Shown: positions 33,886-41,484 of the stretch, one piece after another
How positions within the stretch are numbered: the stretch's first letter is position 1
Layout: the number at the start of each line of letters is the position of its first letter
NCBI GenBank assembly: GCA_000720995.1
Contig: JOEL01000010.1
Coordinates: 122,788 to 186,787 of the forward strand
DNA: 64,000 nucleotides
Source: Streptomyces celluloflavus
GTDB lineage: Bacteria > Actinomycetota > Actinomycetes > Streptomycetales > Streptomycetaceae
Reading direction: 5' to 3'
Notes under the pieces: generated by a model
Seen by the model: the letters and a program-made list of their open reading frames with translations, nothing else
What the model was told of the DNA's origin: nothing
Database searches by the model: none
Position numbers and translations under genes: made by a program

Positions 33886-34605
33886 TCATATGAGGCCCGC
33901 CGCGTGGCCGTCGAGGCCCAGGAGGTCGTGCAGTGCGGTCGCGCCGTCCGGGGTGAGGCGTACGGCGCGGCCGGTGCCGATCCGCCGGATCCAGTGCCGG
34001 TCCAGCAGCCGGTCGCAGAGCCGGGCGCCGGCCACGCCCGCGAGATGCTGCCGCCGCTCGGTCCAGTCGAGGCAGCCGCGGGCCGACGGCCGGCGTCCGG
34101 CGCGCAGCGCGGCCGGTTCGATCCCCAGGTCGTCGGTGAGCCACGCGCGGCCCGCGTCGGTGAGCGCGAACCCGCCCTCCTGGTCGAGCAGCCCGCGCCC
34201 GGTCATCGCGTCGGTGACGGCCACACCGAGCCGCCCCGCCAGGTGGTCGTAACAGGTGCGGCCACGGGCGAGCGCCGCGGACGCGTTGGCGGCGCGCAGC
34301 CCGCGCGGCTGCACGGCCGGCGGATCGAGATGGGCGGTCAGGGTTTCCAGCAGCTCGGCGACGAGCGGGCTCGCGAGCTGGACGTAACGGTGCCGGCCCT
34401 GGCGCCGCTCGACGAGCAGTCCGCCCTCGGTGAGCTGGTTCAGATGCTCGCTCGCGGTCGACGGCGCCACCTGCGCGTACGCCGCCAGCTCACCGGCCGT
34501 CCAGGCCCGGCCGTCGAGCAGCGCCAGGCAGAACGTGGCCCGGGTGCGGTCCGCGAGCAGTCCGGCCAGCTGGGCGAGCTCGGCGCTGTATGCCCTGTTC
34601 GTCAT
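33886..34605 (-). CDS. ArsR-family winged-helix transcriptional regulator
   Basis: A 239-residue regulator. The N-terminal 90 residues are the winged helix: LAGLLADRTRATFCLALLDGRAWTAGELAAYAQVAPSTASEHLNQLTEGGLLVERRQGRHRYVQLA. The C-terminal 140 residues form a larger domain of unknown function seen in one actinobacterial ArsR subgroup. No CxC-type metal site is evident. The ATG at 34605 is chosen as the first start giving the HTH. It diverges from the PEP-mutase-like gene over a 63-bp gap with an inverted repeat and probably regulates both. Confidence 0.9.
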   Translation of the reverse strand: MTNRAYSAELAQLAGLLADRTRATFCLALLDGRAWTAGELAAYAQVAPSTASEHLNQLTEGGLLVERRQGRHRYVQLASPLVAELLETLTAHLDPPAVQPRGLRAANASAALARGRTCYDHLAGRLGVAVTDAMTGRGLLDQEGGFALTDAGRAWLTDDLGIEPAALRAGRRPSARGCLDWTERRQHLAGVAGARLCDRLLDRHWIRRIGTGRAVRLTPDGATALHDLLGLDGHAAGLI

Positions 34606-34628
34606 GGGTCCATTGTCCGCCGCGACGC

Positions 34629-34644
34629 TTCGGCGGCCACCGAA
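34629..34644. promoter_or_regulatory. TTCGG-N6-CCGAA inverted repeat between divergent genes
   Basis: TTCGG CGGCCA CCGAA lies in the 63-bp gap between the ArsR gene and the PEP-mutase-like gene. TACGGT at 34657-34662, seven bases before the ATG at 34669, could be a -10 box of a leaderless transcript. The repeat is the best candidate ArsR operator. Confidence 0.4.
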
Positions 34645-34668
34645 ACGTGCCACCCCTACGGTGCCTGT

Positions 34669-35574
34669 ATGAGCACCTCCGGCCCCGCTTCCGCCGCCTC
34701 CCGCGAGCCCGCCTTCCGAGAGCCGGGCACCTGCGCGTCCGTCTCCCACACGTCCGTCTTCCACGCGTTGCATCACGCCGACGGACCGCTGCTGTTGCCC
34801 AACGCCTGGGATGTCGCCTCGGCCGTCGCGCTCGCCGGTGCCGGGTACGCGGCGATCGGCACGACGAGTCTGGGTGTCGCGGCGGCCCACGGCCTGCCCG
34901 ACGGGCAGGGCCTCGCCGAGGTCGGGGACGCGACGCTGGCTCTGGCGCGGCGGCTCGGCGAGCGGCTGCCGTGCCCGTACACGGTGGACATCGAGGGCGG
35001 GTTCGGCGGCGGCGCCGAACGTGTCGCCGGGCTGGCGGCCGAGGTGGCGGCGGCGGGCGCGGCGGGCATCAATCTGGAGGACGGGCTGCCGGGCGGCGGC
35101 GGGCTGCAAGTCCCGTCCTGTCAGGCCGAGTTGATCCGCGCGGTCAAGGAACGGGTGCCGGGGCTCTTCCTCAACGCGCGCATCGACACCCACTGGCTGG
35201 TGGACGCTCCGCCGCCCCTGTCGGTGACCCTCGCGCGCGCCGAGACCTATCTGGCCGCGGGTGCGGACGGCATCTTCGTACCGGGCGTCGTCGCGGACGA
35301 GGACGTATCGGCCCTGGTCGCCGCGGTCCCGGCCCCGCTGAACATCCTCTTCGCCCCCGGACGGCACACCGTCAGCTGTCTGGCGGAACTCGGTGTGCGC
35401 CGCATCAGCACCGGTTCGCTCCTCTTCCGTACGGCCTTGGGGGCCACCTTGGCGGCGGCGGAGTCCGTCCGTACGGGACAGGAGCCGGGCGGGGCGGCCG
35501 GGGCGGGGTACGGCGTGCCGGGGTACGCGGAGGTGCAGCGGCTGGCGGGGGAGGGGAGCGGTGGGGAGCGGTGA
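34669..35574 (+). CDS. Isocitrate lyase / PEP mutase family protein
   Basis: A 301-residue TIM-barrel enzyme of the PEP mutase/isocitrate lyase superfamily. LLLPNAWDVASAVALAGAGYAAIGTTSLGVAAAHGLPDG is the N-terminal barrel start, YTVDIEGGFGG the metal-binding aspartate strand and GINLEDGLPGGGG the next acidic loop. The KKCGH motif of true isocitrate lyases is absent, so it is more likely a carboxyvinyl-carboxyphosphonate mutase or 2-methylisocitrate-lyase-like enzyme of unknown substrate. It is divergent from, and probably controlled by, the ArsR regulator. Confidence 0.9.
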   Translation: MSTSGPASAASREPAFREPGTCASVSHTSVFHALHHADGPLLLPNAWDVASAVALAGAGYAAIGTTSLGVAAAHGLPDGQGLAEVGDATLALARRLGERLPCPYTVDIEGGFGGGAERVAGLAAEVAAAGAAGINLEDGLPGGGGLQVPSCQAELIRAVKERVPGLFLNARIDTHWLVDAPPPLSVTLARAETYLAAGADGIFVPGVVADEDVSALVAAVPAPLNILFAPGRHTVSCLAELGVRRISTGSLLFRTALGATLAAAESVRTGQEPGGAAGAGYGVPGYAEVQRLAGEGSGGER

Positions 35575-35706
35575 CCGGCGGTAGGTGGCAGGCGCAGGCA
35601 GGCCCGGGGCCGGGGCTGAGGGGCTGCGGGCCGAGTGGGCGCGGGCCGGCCGGTGGTGGCCGTACGGCGCCGGGATCCGGCGGGGCCGGGGTCCCGTTCA
35701 GGCGTG

Positions 35707-36018
35707 TTACGCGTGGCTTCCCTGGTGTGCCTGATGCGTGCGGACGGTCAGGTGTCCGTGACGCCGGCGGCGCCAGGCGATGCCGACGCCCGCGACGGCC
35801 AGGGCGCTCGCGCCGCCGATCAGTGCGGCCTTGGGCAGGTGGCCGACCCGCTCGGCCACTCCGGCCAGCCCGTCGTCGGGCAGCATGATCGATGTCCGGC
35901 CGCCCGTGGGCATGGTGGAGTCGGCGGCGAAGGCGGCGCCCATCGGCAGGAGCAGCGCGGCCAGTGCGCCGGTCGCGACGGTGGCGGAACGGATCACGGA
36001 GCGGCGCTGGGCCCGCAT
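35707..36018 (-). CDS. Small secreted or membrane-anchored hypothetical protein
   Basis: A 103-residue protein. It starts with a Sec-type signal (MRAQRRSVIRSATVATGALAA... AAFAADS, cleavage likely after AFA). A short exposed stretch follows (STMPTGGRTSIMLPDDGLAG), then a second hydrophobic helix (AALIGGASALAVAGVGIAW) and a basic RRRRHGH tail. This looks like a single-pass cell-surface protein with cytoplasmic tail after signal removal. There is no sortase LPxTG motif. Function unknown. Confidence 0.6.
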   Translation of the reverse strand: MRAQRRSVIRSATVATGALAALLLPMGAAFAADSTMPTGGRTSIMLPDDGLAGVAERVGHLPKAALIGGASALAVAGVGIAWRRRRHGHLTVRTHQAHQGSHA

Positions 36019-36212
36019 GGGTACTCCTCGTTGCCGGCGGCTGCTGCCGCCCTGGGTGCTGATGGCCGCGCGGCCCGGAGCCCGGTACGGGCCGTGGACG
36101 GCGGCTTGCTGACAGGGTGAACGCTATGGAGCGTCCTTAACGGCGATCCGTCCGTTGTGTAACAGTCACCAAGATCTCTACGGTCAGTCGTGTCACAGAA
36201 CACCATCGGCAC

Positions 36213-36385
36213 GGCCGCCGGAACGCCCCGGAACGGGCATCGGAACGACTACCGGAACGCCCCGAAACGGGCGCCGGAACGACTGCCGGGACGGCCGCCG
36301 GAACCGCCAACGGGATCGCCAACGGGACCGTCATCACCACAGCGGCCGGAACCGCCATCGGTGCATCCGGCCGGCGCGTCCGCCG
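36213..36385. repeat. 10-12 bp degenerate repeats (GGAACGNCNNCC type)
   Basis: Starting near 36213, motifs GGAACGCCCC, GGAACGGGCATC, GGAACGACTACC, GGAACGACTGCC, GGGACGGCCGCC, GGAACCGCCAAC and GGGATCGCCAAC follow each other at 10-12 bp steps. They occupy the middle of the 566-bp gap 36119-36684, which holds no recognisable gene. Confidence 0.65.
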
Positions 36386-36684
36386 GGACACGGGTCGGGC
36401 TGACAGCCAGCCCGGCCGCCGGGAGAGCCGTTCCGGCCGTCGGCCGGGCAGCCGTCGGAATGGCCCTCTGGAGATTCCCTCCTCCGCCGTCTTGGGTAAT
36501 TTGGTGATGTTCTGTTCCGCTATGCACTGCTGGACGCGGCACACGGCACGGCAGGCGCGACAGATCTGACGGGTGCGGCGGGCATGACGATCGCGCGCAC
36601 CGGACGCGGCAGGCGTGACGCATACGAGAGGCGTGCGGCCCGCACCGGATGGCCGGCCGGTGCGCCCGGGAAGGCGGTGGCAGC

Positions 36685-37383
36685 ATGCGGCGACGCCGGG
36701 CGCGGGCGGCGCTGGCCTCCCTTGCCGTGCTGGTGCCGCTCGCTCTCGGGTCGGGATGCGCGAGCCTGGAAGGGCTCAAGAGCGACGGACGGGCCAGGGA
36801 GGTGAAGGCGCCGCTCGCACTGTGGCCGGAGTATTCGCCCGCGCCGCCGAACCGCGAGGACAACCCGGCCGCCCTCAAACCCGTACCGGGCGTGCCGCGC
36901 ATCCCCGGCGGCGATATGGCGGCCGCGGACCCGCTCACCGTCCTCGACGCGGACCTGGCCGCCGAAGGACGCCCGCCACCCGATCCGAAAACCGTGCGCC
37001 GCCCCTTCCTGTACGACCTCACCGACAGCGGCAAGCCCGACCTGATCACCGTCGTCGACCTCGACCGCCGCACCAGCGAACTGCGCGTCTACAGCGTCCG
37101 GGACCAGGTCGTCACCCGCGTGCTGTTCGTGCGCGGGGTGCTGGCCGGAGTCGAACTGGCCGCCGGGCATCTCGCCGTCCGCCAGCCCACCGAGGACCCG
37201 CGTTACGTCAGCGTCACCGACTATGTCTGGAACGGCGACTCGATGGGCCTGTGGGACCTCACCCTCGACGAGGCCCGTAAGCCGACGGCCGCGCCGGGCG
37301 CGGGGACGCGGACCGCCGGTTCCCGGCGCACCGGCGCGCCCTCCGCCGCGGTGCGGCCGTCACCCCCTGGCGGCGGTCCGTGA
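36685..37383 (+). CDS. Putative lipoprotein paired with the sensor kinase
   Basis: A 232-residue exported protein. The signal MRRRRARAALASLAVLVPLALGSGC ends in the lipobox LGSGC, so it should be lipid-anchored at the membrane's outer face. The mature part has a VDLDRRTSELRVYSVRDQVVTRVLFVRGVLAGVEL core, reminiscent of a beta-propeller or FG-GAP-like strand pattern (YDLTDSGKPDLITVVD), and a disordered Pro/Ala tail. Its stop overlaps the GTG of the histidine kinase (GTGA). The coupling suggests that it senses or modulates the signal for the kinase. GGAAGG precedes the ATG at 36685. Confidence 0.8.
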   Translation: MRRRRARAALASLAVLVPLALGSGCASLEGLKSDGRAREVKAPLALWPEYSPAPPNREDNPAALKPVPGVPRIPGGDMAAADPLTVLDADLAAEGRPPPDPKTVRRPFLYDLTDSGKPDLITVVDLDRRTSELRVYSVRDQVVTRVLFVRGVLAGVELAAGHLAVRQPTEDPRYVSVTDYVWNGDSMGLWDLTLDEARKPTAAPGAGTRTAGSRRTGAPSAAVRPSPPGGGP

Positions 37384-38783
37384 GACGCCCGGCGGTCTCC
37401 CTCCGCTGGAAGATCGCGCTGACCGTGACGGCGGTGTGCTGCGCGGTGGCCGCGGTCCTCGGCGTCCTCGTCCACAACGCGGTGGCGCGGCAGACCGTCG
37501 GCCAGGTCCGCAAGGAGGCCCGCGCGGACCTCGACACCGCGCTGGACCTCTTCGAGTACGGCACCTCGCGCGAGGGCATCAACTCCGTCCTCGACCCACC
37601 CGACATCCCGGAACCGCTGCGGCAGCTGGTGCGCAAGGGCGATCGCGGCAGCATGGTCGGGACGTACCGGGGGCAGCCCGTCATGTGGGCGGCGGCGCCC
37701 GCGGGCGATCACGTCATGGCGGTGTGGACGCGGTACGGCACCACGCAGCGCTCCCTGGAGAAGTTCGATACGGCCATCCTCGGCTCGGCCGTGCTCGCCG
37801 CCACCGCCGTCGCGCTCGCCGGGCTCTTCCTCGCCCAGCGGATCAGCCGCAGGCTGGTCGCGACCGCGGCCGTCGCCCGCCGGATCACCGCGGGCGACCT
37901 CGACGCCCGGGTCGGCGACGCCGCGGGACCCGGCCCTGGCGCCGGGCCGGGTCCGGTGCCGGGCGGCGGTCCTGCGGGTGGTCCCCGCGGCCCTTCACGC
38001 GACCGGCCGTCCCGTGGTCCGGCGGGCCATGACGAGGTGGCGGCGGTCGCCGCGGCCCTGGACTCGATGGCCGGTTCGCTCCAGAGCCGCCTGCAGGCCG
38101 AACAGCGCTTCACCGCCGATGTCGCGCACGAACTCCGTACCCCGCTCACCGGCATCCTCGCCTCGGCCGAGCTGCTCCCCGAGGGCCGTCCGAAGGAGAT
38201 GATCAACGACCGGCTGCGGGCGCTGCACCGGCTCACCGAGGACCTGCTGGAGATCTCCCGGCTGGACTCGGGCACCGAGCACGCCGACCTCGCCCCGTAC
38301 GGACTCGGCACGCTGGTCGAACGCTCGGTACGGGCCACCGGGCTCGACACCGAGGTGCGGATCGCCGCCGACCCGGTCGTCGAGACCGACCGGCGGCGTC
38401 TCGACCGCATCGTCGCCAACCTCGTCATCAACGCGCACCGGCACGGCGGGCCGCCGGTCGTGGTCACCGTGGACGCGCCGCCCGGGGGCACCCCGACCGT
38501 CGAGGTGCGCGACCACGGGCCCGGCTATCCCGACGAACTGCTGCACCACGGCCCGCAGCGCTTCCGGACCGACGCCCCCGGCCGCGGCAAGGGCCACGGT
38601 CTCGGCCTGACCATCGCGGTCGGCCAGGCCACCGTCCTCGGCATCGGCCTCCGCTTCACCAACGCCCCCGACGGTGGTGCCCGCGCGCTCCTCCGCCTGC
38701 CCCCGTCCGAACCGGCACCGGGCCCCGCCGCCGGCCACGGAGCCCGGCCGCCGGACCGGCCGGGGCCCCCGGCTCCGCCCTGA
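37380..38783 (+). CDS. Sensor histidine kinase
   Basis: A 467-residue membrane kinase. Helix 1 (residues about 10-30) and helix 2 (about 135-160, SAVLAATAVALAGLFLAQ) flank an extracytoplasmic domain of roughly 100 residues. A HAMP region follows, widened by a Gly/Pro-rich insert (PGPGAGPGPVPGGG), then the phosphoacceptor DVAHELRTPLTG (His about residue 250), the N-box RIVANLVINAHRHGG and the G-box GRGKGHGLGLTIA. All kinase motifs are intact. It is translationally coupled to a lipoprotein. No response regulator gene is adjacent, which is unusual for this arrangement. Confidence 0.93.
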   Translation: MRRPAVSLRWKIALTVTAVCCAVAAVLGVLVHNAVARQTVGQVRKEARADLDTALDLFEYGTSREGINSVLDPPDIPEPLRQLVRKGDRGSMVGTYRGQPVMWAAAPAGDHVMAVWTRYGTTQRSLEKFDTAILGSAVLAATAVALAGLFLAQRISRRLVATAAVARRITAGDLDARVGDAAGPGPGAGPGPVPGGGPAGGPRGPSRDRPSRGPAGHDEVAAVAAALDSMAGSLQSRLQAEQRFTADVAHELRTPLTGILASAELLPEGRPKEMINDRLRALHRLTEDLLEISRLDSGTEHADLAPYGLGTLVERSVRATGLDTEVRIAADPVVETDRRRLDRIVANLVINAHRHGGPPVVVTVDAPPGGTPTVEVRDHGPGYPDELLHHGPQRFRTDAPGRGKGHGLGLTIAVGQATVLGIGLRFTNAPDGGARALLRLPPSEPAPGPAAGHGARPPDRPGPPAPP

Positions 38784-38812
38784 CCCTCTCCCGCGCCCTC
38801 GGCTTCCTCAGC

Positions 38813-40927
38813 TCACCAGTCGATGTCGTCCTCCGGCTCCGGCGGGACGCCCTCCTCCTCCGGCGGTTCCTCCAGCGCACCGGCCCCGAACGCACTGGCC
38901 CCCGGCCTGCCCGCCCTCGCCGACGACCTGCCCGGAGCCGAAGCCGGAGCCGATCCCGAGGCCGATGCTGATGCCGGCGGTGCTGACGCCGACCCCGACG
39001 TCGCCGACCCCGCCGACGCCGGATCCGAGGCGGTGCCGTCCGTCGCTCCGCCGTCCGGTTCCCGCCCCGCCAGCACGTCCAGGATCTGCGGCCCGTACTT
39101 GGCGAGCTTGTTCTCGCCGACGCCGGTGACCGTGCCCAGTTCGGCCGTGCTCGACGGCCGGGCGGTGGCGATCTCGCGCAGCGTCGCGTCGTGGAAGATC
39201 ACGTACGCCGGGACGCCCTGCTCCTTGGCGGTGCGGCCCCGCCAGGCCCGGAGGGACTCGAAGACCGGCAGCGCCTCCTCGGGCAGATCCACCGGTGCCG
39301 CCCGCCGGGACTTCGCCTTCGCCGCGCGCGGGGCCTTCTCCGGCTCCCGCCGCATCGGGACCTCGCGCCCGCCGCGCAGCACCTCGGCACTCGCCTCGGT
39401 GAGCACCAGGGTGCCGTAGTCACCCTCGACCGCGAGCAGCCCCTGTGCGAGCAACTGCCGTACCACGCCCCGCCATTCGGCCTCCCGCATATCTTCGCCG
39501 ATGCCGAAGACGCTCAGCGAGTCATGGTCGAACTGGATGACCTTGGCGGTCTTCTTCCCCATCAGGATGTCGGCGATCTGGCCCGCCCCGAACTTCTGCC
39601 CCCGCTCGCGCTGCAGCCGCACGATCGTCGAGAGCAGCTTCTGCGCGGGCACCGTGCCGTCCCACGTCTGCGGCGGGGCGAGGCAGGTGTCGCAGTTGCC
39701 GCACGGGCCGCTCTGCTGACCGAAGTACGCCAGCAGCCGCACCCGCCGGCACTGCACCGTCTCGCAGAGCGCGAGCATCGCGTCGAGATGCGCGGACAGC
39801 CGCCGCCGGTGCGCGTCGTCCCCCTCCGACCCGTCGATCATCTTCCGCTGCTGCACCACATCCTGGAGCCCGTACGCGAGCCAGGCCGTCGACGGCTGTC
39901 CGTCACGCCCCGCACGGCCCGTCTCCTGGTAGTACCCCTCGACCGACTTCGGCAGATCCAGATGTGCCACGAACCGGACGTCCGGCTTGTCGATGCCCAT
40001 TCCGAACGCGATCGTGGCGACCACGACCATGCCGTCCTCGCGCAGGAACCGTGACTGGTTCTCGGCACGGGTCCGGGCGTCCAGCCCCGCGTGATAGGGG
40101 AGCGCGTCGATTCCGTTCTGCACCAGGAACTGCGCGGTCTTCTCCACCGAGGCGCGCGAGAGGCAGTACACGATCCCCGCGTCCCCGGCGTGCTCGCTCC
40201 GCAGCAGCTCCAGCAGCTGGCGCTTCGGCTCGTTCTTCGCCGCGATCCGGTACTGGATGTTGGGCCGGTCGAAGCTCGCGACGAAGTGCCGGGCGTCCGG
40301 CATCCGCAGCCGGGAGGTGATCTCGGTGTGGGTGGCGTCGGTCGCGGTGGCGGTCAGGGCGATCCGCGGCACATCGGGCCAGCGCTCGTGCAGCATCGAC
40401 AGGGCCAGGTAGTCCGGCCGGAAGTCGTGCCCCCACTGGGCGACGCAGTGCGCCTCGTCGATCGCGAAGAGCGAGATCTTCCCCCGGTCCAGCAGATTCA
40501 GCGTCTGCTCGACCCGCAGCCGCTCCGGGGCGAGATACAGCAGATCCAGCTCCCCGGACAGGAACTCGGCCTCCACCAGCCGCCGCTCCTCCAGGTCCTG
40601 CGTCGAGTTGAGGAACCCGGCCCGCACGCCCAGCGCCCGCAACGCGTCGACCTGGTCCTGCATCAACGCGATCAGCGGTGAGATCACGACGCCCACACCG
40701 CTGCGCACCAGCGAGGGAATCTGGTAGCAGAGCGACTTCCCGCCGCCGGTCGGCATCAGGACGACCGCGTCGCCGCCCCCGATGACATGATCGATGATCT
40801 CCTGCTGGCTGCCGCGGAAGGCGTCGTACCCGAACACCCGGCGCAGCACCTGCACCGCCTCGCTCACGTCATCCGACGCGCTGTCCACATCCATGTCCAC
40901 GACCACTTCCACGTCCGCCAGAGCCAT
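38813..40927 (-). CDS. recQ: ATP-dependent DNA helicase RecQ
   Basis: A 704-residue 3'-5' superfamily 2 helicase for recombination and fork repair. Walker A is MPTGGGKS (about residues 57-64), the DEAH box is in FAIDEAHCVAQWGHDFRPDY, motif VI is QETGRAGRDG, the zinc cluster is in CGNCDTCLAPP, and an HRDC domain (ESLRAWRGRTAKEQGVPAYVIFHDATLREIA) lies near residues 570-640. The C-terminal about 60 residues are Ser/Ala-rich and acidic. I chose the ATG at 40927; the open frame continues upstream without family sequence. Confidence 0.95.
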   Translation of the reverse strand: MALADVEVVVDMDVDSASDDVSEAVQVLRRVFGYDAFRGSQQEIIDHVIGGGDAVVLMPTGGGKSLCYQIPSLVRSGVGVVISPLIALMQDQVDALRALGVRAGFLNSTQDLEERRLVEAEFLSGELDLLYLAPERLRVEQTLNLLDRGKISLFAIDEAHCVAQWGHDFRPDYLALSMLHERWPDVPRIALTATATDATHTEITSRLRMPDARHFVASFDRPNIQYRIAAKNEPKRQLLELLRSEHAGDAGIVYCLSRASVEKTAQFLVQNGIDALPYHAGLDARTRAENQSRFLREDGMVVVATIAFGMGIDKPDVRFVAHLDLPKSVEGYYQETGRAGRDGQPSTAWLAYGLQDVVQQRKMIDGSEGDDAHRRRLSAHLDAMLALCETVQCRRVRLLAYFGQQSGPCGNCDTCLAPPQTWDGTVPAQKLLSTIVRLQRERGQKFGAGQIADILMGKKTAKVIQFDHDSLSVFGIGEDMREAEWRGVVRQLLAQGLLAVEGDYGTLVLTEASAEVLRGGREVPMRREPEKAPRAAKAKSRRAAPVDLPEEALPVFESLRAWRGRTAKEQGVPAYVIFHDATLREIATARPSSTAELGTVTGVGENKLAKYGPQILDVLAGREPDGGATDGTASDPASAGSATSGSASAPPASASASGSAPASAPGRSSARAGRPGASAFGAGALEEPPEEEGVPPEPEDDIDW

Positions 40928-41484
40928 CCCTGAAGCGTACGAGTTCGCGAGTGCGCCCGCTGAGCCTGTGGACAACTCACGACCGCCGCCCGCCCCCGTC
41001 CGGCGGCAGCACCGGCCCTCCGCATCGCTGACCTGGGGCGGGAGCCCGTGTCGGTGACCGTTCACAGTGAGCGTCGCCGGCCGCCGGCCGCCCGGAAAAG
41101 GCGGCTGCAAACCCGCTTCGCGGCATCCGCGGCCACCGTCGCCTGAACCCCGTCACCCCGGTACGGCACGTCCCCGACCTGCTCCCGGCCCGGCCCCGCG
41201 CGCCGCCGACCCCGCCGTTCTCTCCCGCGGAAGCGGCTGTGACCTGCGGAGACCTCGACGCCAGGGCCGCAAGCGCCGACGTCGGTGCGTCGGGCCCGGG
41301 AGGGTGGGCCGCTGCCGCAAGACCGGGACGCCCCTGAGAGACGCGAGCGGGCGTCCCGCGATGCTTCGTCGAAGGGCCCGGACAGGAAAGTGTGCTCACC
41401 GTCGTACGGACTCCGACAGCGCCCGGCCGGTCCGCGCGGAAGAACCGCCGCGGCGACCGATCGACAAGTTTCCGGAGCCGCCCC
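40928..41484. other. 557-bp gap with one strong hairpin
   Basis: No gene is supported here. CGGGACGCCC at 41324-41333 pairs perfectly with GGGCGTCCCG at 41349-41358 around a 15-nt loop. It lies about 130 bp beyond the last gene of the lanthipeptide operon (minus strand) and is a plausible end of that transcript. Confidence 0.5.

Noticed and set aside
40977-41399. 140-codon minus-strand frame in the recQ-cluster gap
   Set aside because: Low-complexity composition, no ribosome site and it contains the 41324 hairpin.
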